Positions 11,011-21,726 of a stretch of 64,000 bases of DNA are shown in pieces (position 1 is the stretch's first letter; each line of letters starts with the position of its first letter). Location of the stretch: positions 28,682,001 through 28,746,000 of the forward strand of contig NC_068922.1 of the NCBI RefSeq assembly GCF_023091745.1, written 5' to 3'. The DNA comes from Budorcas taxicolor (lineage: Eukaryota > Chordata > Mammalia > Artiodactyla > Bovidae). The notes under the pieces are model-generated. The model was not told where the DNA came from, ran no database searches, and worked only from the letters and a program-made list of their open reading frames with translations. Made by a program: the position numbers and the translations under genes.

Positions 11011-12354
11011 TAAATATTCGTGATAATATTTTGTGTAATGAGGCTTATCCAGAAGGCTCTGGAATGCAAGCATATATGGTGCTGTTGGCATGATGATGGT
11101 GGGACAGGCAGAAAGGAGCCGGAGCTGAGTGTTTTTGCTCAGAGGGCTGAACCATTCTTACCTCATCCTGCCAACTGAGACCCTCCCTTGCCAGAGTTCA
11201 TGATTTACAAACATACAAAAGGCTTCTGGGTGGTGAGCAGCAGAAGGAATTTAGAATGAGCCTCTTTCTTATTCCCAGAGGGGTTGAGAGACAAAAGATA
11301 ATGCTCTAGTGATGGAGAAAAAGACAAAGCACATCACAAGCCCCAGGTGGTCCTGGGGCCTCAGGCTTCAGGCGTGTTAAGATCTCAGTGAAGAGACTCC
11401 CGTCCTAAAGAACATCTTCTTTTACAAGTAGATTAAACAAGGCAGCATACTGAATAGCTCCCTAATTCATCAGGAAGACCAGAGGGCAAGCCATAAAAGA
11501 AGTAAACAGCAAACCCAGTCTGTGCTGCTCTCATTCTGTCAGTCAGATCCAGCAAAAGGGGTGAATAAACTAGCACAGCACCCCCCTGGCCTGAATTCCT
11601 GTCCCATCCTTGCTCAGAAATTTCCTTTCAGGACAAATAGCCAGGAGGGGACCCGTGTGCTATTTTCTGATGGCAGTGTTTAAGGAGACAGTGCCCTGAA
11701 GTTTGGACAGACTTAATTTGAGAAAGCAGGACAGTGATACCCTCTCCTGGGAGCTGGCAGGACAGTCGGATGGCCCAGCGTGGTCCCTCCCCACCAGCCC
11801 CATCCGAGTGAAGTGTCTTCTAGGTAGAGCTGAGGTCCCTGCACAGAAACTCATGAGCCCATGATCTTGACTTTAGCCAATCCAGAGGGAGGTGGGACTA
11901 GCCACATAAATCACTTGGTAAAGCCTCTGGACAAGCTTGCTGCTAAGAATTACCCAAAGTTTCCATCTTCTTCCTTTGTTTCATAAACTTTCTTTTAAAA
12001 AAATATTAATAAGTGGATCCATTTCATGTGCTTTGGAACCTCAAAATATAGAGGTTGTTTCTTGCAAATCTCCTTCACCAGAAAGTCATCCCTGTCCACA
12101 GCCAGCTCTGAGTTTCCTCAGTCTGTCCATGCACCACACACCACCGCCTGCTATCTCCAGGAGATGCTACAAGGACTGGTAGAGGTGGTGGTGTCAATGA
12201 TGGGATCTTTGGATCCCAGACAAGACCTCCTAAACTCCTTAGTATTCTGGGGTTGGAGTGTGCGCAGAACAGGGACAATGTTCAAGGAGCCCTTGGAGTC
12301 ATCAGAAGAACTAGAAGACACTTAATTTCCACTGTGACTCAGGCCTGCCCTTGA
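11011..12354. other. Unassigned intergenic stretch
   Basis: No gene and no repeat that I can name. The GC content looks somewhat higher than in neighbouring stretches. Frames at 11660-11854 minus and 12026-12325 plus show no family motif, and no splice-bounded conserved coding block is apparent. Confidence 0.5.
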
Positions 12355-12934
12355 TAAATGCTATAGACTGAAGGTTTGTGTCCTCACAAAATTCATCTGT
12401 TGCAATTTAACCTACAATGTGATGGTGTAGGAGGTGAGGACTCTGGGAGGTGATTAGGTTTTAGGGGTAGAACCTTCATGAATGGGATTAGTGCCCTTAT
12501 AAAAGAGATCCCAGAGAGCTTCCTGGCCATTTCTGACCTGTGAAGACACAACAAGAAGACAACCATCTGTGAACCAGGAAGCAGGCTCTCATCAAACAAC
12601 AAATCTGAAGGCACCTTGATCTTGGACTTCCCAGCCTCCAGAACCATGAGAAATAAGTGTCAATAAGCCACCCATCCTCTGGTGTACTTCCTGGTGGCTC
12701 AGACACTAAGGAATCTGTCTGCAATGTAGGAGACCCTGGTATGATCCCTGGGTTGGGAAGATCTCCTGAAGTAGGGAATGGATACTCACTCCAGCAATCT
12801 TGCCTGGAGAATTCCATGGACAAAGGAGCCTGGCGGGCTACAGTCCATGTGGTCACAAAGAGCCGGACAACACTGAGTGACTAACACACCCTCTGGTCTT
12901 TCGTTATAGCCACCTGAAACAACTAAGACAAGAA
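12355..12934 (+). mobile_element. MST/MLT1-type MaLR solo LTR, split by a Bov-tA
   Basis: Clear MaLR landmarks in order: 'gtgtcctcacaaaattcat', 'gggaggtgattaggtttta', 'catgaatgggattagtgcc', 'cttataaaagag' (TATA region, about 12498), 'gaccaggaagcaggctctc'-like sequence, 'caccttgatcttggacttcc', a 'gagaaataagtg' degraded polyadenylation region, and after the SINE 'gttatagccacctgaaacaact'. The Bov-tA at 12684-12889 interrupts it. Confidence 0.85.
12684..12889 (+). mobile_element. Bov-tA SINE inside a MaLR LTR
   Basis: Complete head-core-tail structure: 'ggtggctcagacactaagg' (box A), 'ggtatgatccctgg' (box B), 'ccagcaatcttgcctggag' core, and 'agccggacaacactgagtg' tail. CCTCTGGT at 12676-12683 and 12890-12897 is an 8-bp target duplication, and LTR sequence resumes directly after it. 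Confidence 0.95.
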
Positions 12935-13194
12935 GGAAATCCCAAACCTAATTAAGACATTCCTGCAGACAGTTCAGTTGCCAGGAGAGATAATCCAAAG
13001 AAGGTGCTTAGACTGGGGCTGGGGAATAAGCAGTCAGTGGGCACCCAGGGGAAGAGATGGTGTAGAGCAGCATCAGACTCTTCTCCCCTGCACAGACATC
13101 CCCACACTACCTATAAAGAGCTGTGGCATTAATTACACACCTCCTTGCTCAAGATTCACTCTTGGACTGTCTATGAAAATTAATGAAGACAATC

Positions 13195-13345
13195 AGAGCA
13201 CCACTCAAAGCCTTTCCATCTGCCAAGCACTTCACAAGACGAGCTCATTAATCTACATGGCCCTCCCATGAAGCTGGTAGTTATGGTTATACCCAGTTTA
13301 GACATGGAGTAACTGAGCAGAGATAAAGCTACTTCCTGGAGTCTC
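13195..13345 (-). mobile_element. MIR SINE remnant
   Basis: Antisense MIR pattern: 'ccaagcacttcacaagacgag', then 'ctcattaatctacatggccctcccatgaagctggta', 'cccagtttagacatgga' and 'aactgagcagaga'. Confidence 0.6.
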
Positions 13346-13480
13346 TGGGTGCACTGCCGCCACTCTCTTCTTTTGTCCATAAAGCAAACCACAGGTCTCT
13401 GAGGAGGGATTTTCCTGTCTTTTCTTTTACCCCAGCTTTCACTGAGATGAGTATCCCGAAAGAGGGTAACAGATATACAG

Positions 13481-13706
13481 GCTGGATGGGACTTCCCTGG
13501 TGATCCAGGGCTTAAGAATCCACCCTGCAGTACAGGGGACTCAGGTTTGATCCCTGGTTGGAGAACTAAGGTCCCACATGCCATGGAGCAACTAAGCTCA
13601 CATGCTGCAACTAGTGAGCCCGAGCCACAGCCAGAGAGTCTGTGCACCGCAAGGACAGATCCCACGTGATGCAACTAAGACCCGAGGCAGCCAAATAAAC
13701 AAAACA
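13481..13706 (+). mobile_element. CHR-type SINE with target-site duplication
   Basis: The head 'gggacttccctggtgatcc' and box B 'ggtttgatccctggttg' precede the CHR body and an (AAATAAAC) tail. AGATATACAG flanks it at 13471-13480 and 13707-13716, a perfect 10-bp target duplication. Confidence 0.95.
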
Positions 13707-13716
13707 AGATATACAG

Positions 13717-14567
13717 CCCGGTTCTTCATGTTGTGCAATGCTTAACTAGTTCCCTTTAGAAGTAGTCATTATCCTCAAAGTTACTCTTTCATAGCTGAGG
13801 TATTGCTAGACTGTTACTGATGACCGATTCATAGCCATCAATGAAGTATTAATTTTATCAACAGATATTTATTGAATCCCTTCTATATTTCAAATGTTAT
13901 ACTATGCCCTGTGCTCAGTGCTAACTTAGTTTTAAAAACAATAAAGTGAATGCCCCCTCAATTTTGTTGTAATATTATTTAGCCTGAATATAAGGAATTC
14001 CTATGGAATATTTCATTAAAATAACCTATTGGTCCATATTTTCCCTGCCTTCAACTTTTGCTCCCTCTAAATTTCATTGACACAAGGATGAACTAGTCAC
14101 TTAATACTGTAATCCATTACCACTATTCCAAGTTTTGCGAAAAAAAGAACCCTTTTGCCCATTATTGTTTCTCAACTTTTCCCATAGCCACCTGTGCTAC
14201 TTCTGGAGCAAAGAGGTATCCCTCCCTGTTTCCCAAAGCACAGCAGATACCCTTAAGAGGCATGATTCCTTATGTCAGGCAGTAAGATACCTCTGGTGAA
14301 TCACGTGTGACTTTTCAGGGTGGTCACTTTTGTCAAAGTTTCAGGAAGTAGAAGTAAATAAATTACCTGATAAGTAACTTAAAATATTAATTTTCTAATA
14401 AAACAAGAAAGACCATATTATGGAGTTAAGTTCAAGCTCAAGACCTAAAGAAATGTCAAATTCACAGCCCACCTCCAGCTAGCTCACTGCTATGAGATGC
14501 TGGGAGAATACAGACGGAGTGGTGCTGTGGGTCTAAACCATCATATCATGCCTCTGGACAATTTGGG
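13717..14567. other. Unassigned AT-rich stretch
   Basis: No gene and no repeat I can name with confidence. Confidence 0.45.
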
Positions 14568-14662
14568 TTGGTGATGGACAGGGAGGCCTGGTGTGCTGCG
14601 ATTCATGGGGTTGCAAAGAGTTGGAATCGACTGAGCAACTGAACTGAACTGAACTGAACTGA
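14568..14662 (+). mobile_element. BovB 3' terminal fragment with (GAACT)n tail
   Basis: About 95 bp of the BovB 3' end ('ggtgatggacagggaggcc' to 'gagcaactgaact') followed by about four units of the ACTGA pentamer tail. A very short 5'-truncated insertion. Confidence 0.85.
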
Positions 14663-14948
14663 ATGAGTCAGCACTAGAGGGAATCAGAAGGACTCGGTAT
14701 TAGAGTTAGAGGTCCACAGATCAAAGGAGCCAACTATCATAGCCATCACTGCCCTATGAGAGATGTCAAGTTAATGGGTAGCTAAGATAGGATGGATATA
14801 TGTCAGGGAGAAAACAGGGAGATGAATGAATGAAAGCAGTTAACCTATATACATTTCGTGGAAGTTGGAGTGACTGTTCCTGACACTGTACCCTTTTTAA
14901 TCAGCATGATGGTGCTTGTGAAAGCACATAGTTAAGAACCCCAAATCT

Positions 14949-15240
14949 GGGACTTCTCTGGTGGTCCAGTGGCTAAGCATCCCCCTGCCAGTGTAGGGGA
15001 CACGGCTTCCGTCTGGGAAGATTCTACATGCCTTGGGGCAACTAAGCCGGCATGCCACAATCACTGGCCCTGCATGCTCTAGAATGTGCTCTGCAACAAG
15101 AGAAGCCGCCACAATGAGAAGCCCGTGCACTGCAACTGGAGAGTGCACCCGCTCACCACAACTAGAGACAGCCTGGGCACAGTAACAAAGACCAGTGAAG
15201 CCAAAGATCAAATTGTTAAAACTGCTTAAAAAAAAAAAGA
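14949..15240 (+). mobile_element. CHR-1-like SINE with target-site duplication
   Basis: The head 'gggacttctctggtggtcc' is followed by the long CHR body and a poly-A tail ending at about 15240. Flanks AGAACCCCAAATCT (14935-14948) and AGAACCCAGAATCT (15241-15254) match at 12 of 14 positions. Confidence 0.88.
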
Positions 15241-15254
15241 AGAACCCAGAATCT

Positions 15255-15450
15255 GATTACACTGGTCTGGGTTCCAATCCTGACTCCACTTACTACTTTA
15301 ATGTGACACTTAAATATCTTCACGTCCTCGGTTTCTTCATTTCAGAAGTAGATTAAGAGTGCTAGTGTTTCATGGGACAGTGGTGAGGATGAAATGGAAT
15401 AAGTCATACAGAATATTTGTGTGCCTGATCTGTAATATTCCCCCAATAAA
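15255..15450 (+). mobile_element. MIR SINE remnant
   Basis: 'ctgggttccaatcctgactccacttacta' is a clear MIR core, followed by a degraded 'tcggtttcttcatttcagaa' and 'ggtgaggatgaaatgg'. The upstream CHR SINE appears to have inserted near its 5' edge. Confidence 0.65.
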
Positions 15451-16491
15451 AATTATTATGATTTCTAACGTTTAAAGTGCTACACAATTATAACAAAATA
15501 TGTTAATGTTATTATCATTGTCCTTTTAAAAAATCTCTCATTCAGTGCCCTTAGTTTAAGGTTATACCTGATTAAAATTAGCAGATGGTATTTTAGCCTT
15601 GGTTATATCTGTAGGATCATTGAAATGGGTTTTTCTTTTTAACCTAAAAGTTTTTCCATAGGGATTTGGCAGATGTTTTGTGATTTATGCTATATTCAGA
15701 AAAATCCATCACTTCTTAGATGAAAATTTTTTAAGTAAATCATATAAACTTTAGAACAAGGACTCATATTTATAAAATTATACAAGCTAGAAATAATGAG
15801 AATATACTTTTAAAAGACACAGGGCATTTCTGAGAGTAAAAATGCAAAACTGATTATTTCTATAGTGGTTTCTAATAATCCTACCAGAATTATAATGGAA
15901 TGGCTCACTAGCTACATGACAAGGATTTAGGAATGGTTCTGAGTGATAAGATCTGGCTATGGAATTCTAGGATGTTGAGATATTTTAGATCTGCATATTA
16001 ACATCCCAAATCAGTGCCCTCCAGATAGGTTGGGACTGTGGCTTCACTTGTGTTTGATACTGGTTGCCAGAGCAACCAAGGAGAAAGAGAAAACCATTCA
16101 TCATAAATCCCACCTGGTGCTGTCCCATCACTCTCCCTATTCACATTGCAGTAATGATATTATCTACCTGCCCCAAAAGCTACTGCAACAATGGATTGTC
16201 TAAGTATGCTATGAGTGTCTCTTCCTATTATTTCGACAGGAGTTATTTATGCAGTCTAAAAATAAAATAGGTGAACATGATGGGAAAATGGACCTTATAA
16301 TATAAATTAATTGAGAAAGAGTGATCTGGACGTCAAATGGGTAACAGCCACCATTTGCTAGAGGGATATATGGAGAGGAGATTGTGATGTACTTTGAAAA
16401 TAAAGAAGTATTCAGAGTAGCTCAGTAACTGGCTACCAAGTCCCCTCTTGCCTCAGCACAAATTTCAGACTTGGGAAAAAAGAAAATAATC
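15451..16491. other. Unassigned AT-rich stretch
   Basis: No gene recognised. The frame at 16064-16270 plus (68 codons) has no motif and ends in AT-rich sequence. Confidence 0.45.
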
Positions 16492-16497
16492 TGAAGA

Positions 16498-17505
16498 TTC
16501 GGTTCAGTCCAGTCGCTCAGTCATGTCTGACTTTGCCACCCCACGGATTGCAGCACTCCAGGCTTCCCTGTCCATCAGCAACTCCCAGAGCCTACTCATG
16601 CTCATTGCGTCAGTGATGACATCAAACCATCTCATCCTCTGTCATCCCCTTCTCCTCCTGCCTTCAATCTTTCCCAGCATCAAGGTCTTTCCTAATGAGT
16701 CAGCTCTTTGCATCAGGTGTCCAAAGTATTGGAGTTTCAGCTTCAACATCAGTCCTTCCAATGAATACTCAGGTCTGATTTCTTTTAGGATGGACTGGTT
16801 GGATCTTCTTGCAGTCCAAGGGACTCTCAAGAGTCTTCTCCAACACCACGGTTCAAAAGCATCAATTCTTCAGTGCTCAGCTTTCTTTATAGTCCAACTC
16901 TCACATCCATATGTTACTACCAGAAAAACAATAGCTTTGACTAGATGGACCTTTGTTGGTAAAGTAATGTCTCTGCTTTTTAATATGTTGTCTAGGTTGG
17001 TCATAACTTTTATTCCAAGGAGCAAGCATCTTTTAATTTCATGGCTGCAGTCGCCATCTGCAGTGATTTTGGAGTCCAAGAAAATAAAGTCTCTCACTGT
17101 TTCCATTTTTTCCCTACCTATTTGCCATGAAGTGATGGGACCAGATGCCATGATCTTAGTTTTCTGAATGTTGAGTATTAAGCCAACTTTTTCAATCTCC
17201 TCTTTCACTTTCATCAAGAGGCTCTTTAGTTCTTCTTTGCTTTCTGCCATGAGGGTGATGTCATCTGCATATCTGAGGTTATTGATATTTCTCCCAGCAA
17301 TCTTGATTCCAGCTTGTGCTTCATCCAGTCCTGCATTTCTCATGATGTACTCTGCATACACGTTAAATAAGCAGGGTAACAATATACAGCCTTGACGTAC
17401 TCTTTTCTTGATTTGGAACCAGTCTGTTGTTCCATGTTCAGTTCTAACTGTTGCTACTTGACCTGCATATAGATTTCTCAGGAGGTAGGTCAGGTGGTCT
17501 GGTAT
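16498..17505 (-). mobile_element. BovB LINE, 5'-truncated, antisense
   Basis: About 1 kb of BovB in reverse orientation, from the 3' end ('gttcagtccagtcgctcag') to a break inside the reverse-transcriptase domain. TGAAGA occurs at 16492-16497 and 17506-17511, a possible short target duplication. The 215-codon plus-strand frame at 16523-17167 is an antisense shadow. Confidence 0.95.
16642..17505 (-). pseudogene. BovB reverse transcriptase C-terminal remnant
   Basis: The minus strand encodes the C-terminal part of the BovB reverse transcriptase, from just after the motif-B region. It contains the catalytic YADD box (codons at 17260-17271, complement), then 'KLNIQKTKIMASGP'-type sequence. The first 170 codons (17382-16870) are open. 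The frame is then broken by a stop after 'KKAEH', and resumes in a separate short frame (16830-16642) carrying 'VPWTARRSNQSILKEI'. The fingers, endonuclease and upstream parts are absent, so no active protein can be made. Confidence 0.9.
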
Positions 17506-17574
17506 TGAAGAGGGCCAGTATCAAAAGTGCTGAATCACAGGGACTGGTGAGCTGAACAACCTGCAAGCTTTGAG

Positions 17575-18005
17575 CAGGTTTCCTAAGCTTGACACTATTG
17601 ACATTTGGAGCTGGTTAATTCTTTGCACTGGGGGTCTGTCCTGTGCACCGCAGACTGTTTAGCAGACCTGGTCTCTATAGACTAGATGTGTTCACCCCTT
17701 CTCTCTAGCTGTGACAACCAAAAATCTCTCCAGACATGGCCCAATATCCTCTAGGACAGTGGTCCCCAAACTTTTTGGCACCAGGGACAAATTTCATGGA
17801 AGACAACTTTTTTATAGACCAGACATGTAGGGAGGTGACGGTTTTGGAATGATTCAAATGCATTGCATTTATTGTGCAATTTATTTCTAATCTAATACTG
17901 CTGGTGATCTGACAGGAAGCACCGGTCCACAGCCTAGAGGTTGGGGATCCCTGCTCTAGGGGATGAGTCTTGGAGGGATAAACTGCTCTTGACTGAAAAC
18001 TACTG
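17575..18005 (+). mobile_element. MER5A-type hAT DNA transposon, split
   Basis: MER5A landmarks: 'acactattgacatttggagctgg', 'ttctttgcactgggggtctgtcctgtgca', 'gtgacaaccaaaaatctctccagacat'. After an internal insertion it resumes at 17962 with 'ggagggataaactgctcttgactgaaaactactg', the expected 3' terminus. The interruption is the element at 17757-17953. Confidence 0.85.
17757..17953. mobile_element. Second hAT-type transposon nested in MER5A
   Basis: A 197-bp element with imperfect terminal inverted repeats ('cagtggtccccaaac' at the left, complement of 'ggttggggatccctg' at the right). It is flanked by CTCTAGGA (17749-17756) and CTCTAGGG (17954-17961), an 8-bp duplication with one mismatch as expected for hAT integration. 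Internal text such as 'ggcaccagggacaaatttcatggaagacaa' matches a common mammalian MER repeat whose exact name I do not assign. Confidence 0.85.
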
Positions 18006-18066
18006 CTTATCCCTCAAGGTTTCTCTCAAAGTCAGATGAAGTTTGGGGAGGTGCTTTCAGATTATT

Positions 18067-18278
18067 GGGGCTTCCATGGTGGCTCAGACAGTAAACAATC
18101 CACTTGCAATGCAGAAGATCCAGGTTCAATCCCTGGATTGTGAAGATCCCCTGGAGAAGGGAATGGCAACCCACACTAGTATTCTTGCCTGGAGAATTCC
18201 ATGGTCAGAGGAGCATGGAGAGCTACAGTCCATGGGGTCACAAAGAGTCGGACACAACTGAGTGACTAACATATTTCT
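18067..18278 (+). mobile_element. Bov-tA SINE
   Basis: Complete Bov-tA: 'ggcttccatggtggctcag' head, 'ggttcaatccctgg' box B, 'ggagaagggaatggcaacc' core, 'cggacacaactgagtgact' tail. AGATTATT (18059-18066) and AGATAATT (18279-18286) form a likely target duplication with one mismatch. Confidence 0.93.
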
Positions 18279-18369
18279 AGATAATTAACATATTTTCTGG
18301 TACAATACCATTGAATCACTGAATTAAATGAGCACAACCCTGTTTAATTGGATGCTTTTAACTCTCAGG

Positions 18370-18389
18370 GTGTGTGTGTGTGTCTTTGT

Positions 18390-18437
<48 letters not shown>
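18370..18437. repeat. (TG)n microsatellite, interrupted
   Basis: TG units with TC interruptions in the first third, then about 20 pure TG units. Confidence 0.95.
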
Positions 18438-18439
<2 letters not shown>

Positions 18440-19214
18440 GGCTATGCAGGACTATTTTACACAACATTCAGTAAAGCACAAAGCAGAAAAGGATGTTTGA
18501 AAATGTTTCCTCAAAGGTTAATGACATAAAGAGAATACATTCATAAAACAGAAAAAAATTGGAAAGGAGGAAAATCACATTTTCATATTTGAGAATATAC
18601 ATTATTTTAACTTCCTTTATTTTCTTTGTTATGAAGAGACTCCAAGAAATGTAATTTGCAAATATAATTGAAAGTTAATTATACTATTATAAATTGTATC
18701 CTTTTACTGCTCTCTGGAGAACACTAAGAATTTTACAGTGAATAGATGGGTATAAATGTTCATATTATAATCAATACACAATTTATATCATTGAGCTACC
18801 ATTAAATATAATGAATTCCCACACTGTGTCATGGAAATAATCAAGAACGGAACTATTTTTTTCTTCAGAATTCCTAGGCAGCATTTAAGTTTCAGTGTTG
18901 CTAGCACTGTGTATTGACAAAACACGTTTTATTTAGGAGACACAACGCCTGGGGCAGGAGGATAAATGCAGTTAATAGAGTCAGAACAAAGGCACATAGA
19001 GAAAACATAATTGGCTCCAGTTCTACAAATCAAGTCCATGGCTAAAGAAATAAAGAGAGGTTACGAAAGGTAAGAGATCAAGACCTTAGGATTTTTAGAA
19101 TCATTTCATATGTCACATGTTTCTTTCAGACAAATGAAGTCTGTGTGTATTGTAGTTCTTGCGAACACATGTCTGGAGGTTTAAAAGAAGGAAGAGAAGA
19201 AGCAAGGAAAAATA
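18440..19214. other. Unassigned AT-rich stretch
   Basis: No gene and no named repeat. Confidence 0.45.
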
Positions 19215-19420
19215 CATATTGCTTAAAGTTGTACCTTCACATACCATCTCATTTAATCCTTATAACATCCCTAGGAAGTGCATGTTATTAACCTGTGTTA
19301 AAGATGAGGAAACTAGAGGCCCATTAAGTAAGTTGCCCAATGTCAGGCAATATGGTTTTGCCAAATTTCAAGGCCCTCCTCTTACTCATAAGCCACTCAA
19401 TACAGCGTCTCTGGGCAAAA
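19215..19420 (-). mobile_element. MIR SINE remnant
   Basis: Antisense MIR pattern: 'ccatctcatttaatccttataacatccctaggaagt', 'aaagatgaggaaactagaggc', 'taagttgcccaatgtcaggca'. The 117-codon plus frame at 19159-19512 runs through it and is not a gene. Confidence 0.75.
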
Positions 19421-20215
19421 TGTTTATTTTTATTTCCAGAATGGACTACTCTCTTCATTTTATTTGTGTATGCAAGTCAGCCAATTATGAATTCAATGGA
19501 GTGAACAAATAACCTCTTTTAAGGCTCCAAATACTCTAAGTTAAATGTTTATAAATCATTTATGTGTCCGTATAAATTAACAGAATTTTCAGAATTTAGA
19601 TTTGCATCCTGAGTTTTCTATTTACTAGCTGTACATCCTGGCAAACATCCCTAGTGTTATTATGACATAAATTGTTGTTTGTGACCTAGGCCTTAGATAC
19701 CTAATCGCTGTAGGATTATTTTATAGGATATAATGCATTCTAGATTCCAAATTACTGATTCACAAATATTAGAACGTGATCGAATTTAAAACAGAGGATA
19801 CATATTTTAAATGTCTAGCTCAAACTTAATCATTTATTAGTGGAATAACCTGTAGGTAGGTATGTGTTTGTTCATGTGTATGTATATTAGTTTTGTTTTA
19901 TTTTTTGCTTCAGGTATGAAACACAACTGTCAAATCATGGCATTGCTATAAAAAAAGAAAGAAGTGACATTTTTCAACAAATATGCAGTAAAAGGCAGTT
20001 CTTCCAACGTTATAGGCCACTTGTACTGCCTACAGTGACACACATGGCAGATAATTGAATGTGAATTCTTGGTATAGATTCTTCATCTAATCAATGAATG
20101 CCTTCCACTCTCTGCATCTATAATGCTTCAGCCCTAGATCTATTTATTTTCTGCAAATAGGCCTAAACACTGAAAATGTAATATACTGTAAGACTTCCTC
20201 AAATCATTTACTTTT
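19421..20215. other. Unassigned AT-rich stretch
   Basis: No gene and no named repeat. Confidence 0.45.
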
Positions 20216-20220
20216 CCATT

Positions 20221-20673
20221 TGTTAGGACCAAACAGGCGCCATGACAGGCTTCAGGGGGGCCAAGGTAGGCCTAAGTCTCCTTTACAGAGGGGCTGAGTT
20301 ATTGCCAAGGAGGAGCTGAGATCATCCTCTGCAGGCGCCAGGACTTGACCAATCAGTATACTCCCTGTAGCCTGGTTCAGGCTTATCAGGACAAGGATGA
20401 AAACCCCCCGAGGAAGCCCGCACGTGCAAAAATCTAGCCAATTAGCAGATGCTAAGGAGCCCTGGCAACCAATCCGCCCCTGCCAATGCCCTGTCTTTGT
20501 CTTAACCTTATAAACACTGCTGTAACTCAGGGCTCGGGGCCTTGTTCCACTCCATTGCATTGGATGAAACTTGGGTCCTGGCTCGAGCTAGCAATAAAAT
20601 TCCCTTTTTGCGTTTGCATTGCTGTGGATATCTTGTTCTCTCAGTTCTGGGGATTGGGACCTTGGGCATAACA
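20221..20673 (+). mobile_element. Solo endogenous retrovirus LTR (class I-like)
   Basis: A 453-bp element beginning TGTTA and ending TAACA (5-bp terminal inverted repeat). It is flanked by the perfect 5-bp duplication CCATT at 20216-20220 and 20674-20678. It has the expected LTR order: CCAAT-containing upstream region, TATA box, polyadenylation signal and a short terminal region. No viral coding sequence, primer site or second LTR follows, so it is a recombined solo LTR. The class I (gammaretrovirus-like) assignment rests on general layout only. Confidence 0.9.
20469..20598 (+). promoter_or_regulatory. LTR core promoter and polyadenylation signal
   Basis: Within the solo LTR, two CCAAT boxes (20469-20473 and 20483-20487) flank a GC-rich CCGCCCC. 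TATAAA follows at 20509-20514 and AATAAA at 20593-20598. The spacing matches a standard retroviral U3-R arrangement. Whether it still drives transcription cannot be judged here. Confidence 0.75.
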
Positions 20674-20716
20674 CCATTCATCTTCATAAAAAAGTGTAGC
20701 AACAAAATTGCTATAG

Positions 20717-20798
20717 TTCTTTATTTTTATTTTTATTTTTACTTTATTTTACTTTACAATACTATATTGGTTTTGCCATGTGCTATCTACCTGCCAGG
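20717..20798 (-). mobile_element. L1 3'-end fragment
   Basis: A (TTTTA)n tract followed by 'actttacaatactatattggttttgccat', the complement of the ruminant L1 3' UTR end. Short 5'-truncated antisense insertion. Confidence 0.65.
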
Positions 20799-21099
20799 GC
20801 CTCCAACAAACTACTGAAGATAACTAATACTTGGAGAACGCCACTTAAGGTCTGAAATATCTGACAAATTATGAAATTGACCTGGTATCCCTATGGAAAT
20901 GCAAAGATTGGTAGCTCTTCATTTGCAATTCATGCGCATGCTCAGGACATAGGCAGTGTTTTGCCCAAATTAAGCCAAGAGCCAGTAGAAGCCAGTAAGC
21001 ATTCCCTTGCATGTCAAACCATTAAGAGAGCCAAGGCTAACTGTTCAGAGTTACTACATATTTGGGGCCTATCCTCAATTTAAAAATGCTCCAAATCAA

Positions 21100-21324
21100 G
21101 TGTTGTTGTTCAGTCACTAAGTTGTGTCTGACTCTTTGGGATCCCATGGACTGCAGCATACCAGTCTTCCCTGTCCTTTGCTATTTCCCAGAGGTTGCTC
21201 AAACTCATGTCCATTGAGTTGGTGATGTCATCCAGCCATTTCATCCTCCGTCACGCCCTTCTCCTTTGGCCCTCAATCTTTCCCAGGATCAGGGTCTTAT
21301 CCAATGAAAAGCATCAAGGTCTAA
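21100..21324 (-). mobile_element. BovB 3' fragment with target-site duplication
   Basis: Antisense BovB 3' end starting with a (GTT)n tail, then 'cagtcactaagttgtgtctgactc'. The perfect 10-bp TCCAAATCAA flanks it at 21090-21099 and 21325-21334. The copy is 225 bp, diverged and noncoding. Confidence 0.93.
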
Positions 21325-21334
21325 TCCAAATCAA

Positions 21335-21726
21335 ATAGCAACTACATTTTAAAATATTGCCTCACATTTGAAGAAACCATTGGGTAAGAGTCCACACTAA
21401 GTATACTCCTTGGGATAAAATCCAAGGACAGGGAGCCAGTGACAAAACTATCTGAGGTTTGGGTATAGGAATTGGGGCAAAAGTAGGGGAACCTGAAATA
21501 AATTTTGATTTCTCTCTGTGTTTAGATAATTGCATCCTGAAACATGAAGTCATACTACAGCAGCTCTGTGGATGCTGCTGGTTGGGCAAGGCCATGGGAT
21601 GGGGTGGTGACTCTCACAGGTGGGTATTCTCACTAAATGCCACATTGGTCATAAGCGCAACAAAGAAAAGGCTTGAAATGGTAACCACATCACAGCTTTT
21701 ATGAGTGGCCTTAATATCTGCCATGG
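21335..21726. other. Unassigned stretch
   Basis: No gene or named repeat. Overlapping opposite-strand frames (21362-21595 minus and 21459-21704 plus) have no recognisable motif. Confidence 0.45.

Noticed and set aside
12684..12760. tRNA-like box A and box B sequences (also in the other Bov-tA and CHR copies)
   Set aside because: These are the tRNA-Glu-derived heads of SINEs. They cannot fold into a full cloverleaf with an anticodon arm, so they are not tRNA genes.
13180..13674. 164-codon minus-strand frame
   Set aside because: It spans an antisense MIR and a CHR SINE. The composition comes from the repeats and no protein family is recognisable.
16523..17167. 215-codon plus-strand frame
   Set aside because: It lies wholly inside an antisense BovB. 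The minus strand carries the YADD box and RT sequence, so this is a shadow frame.
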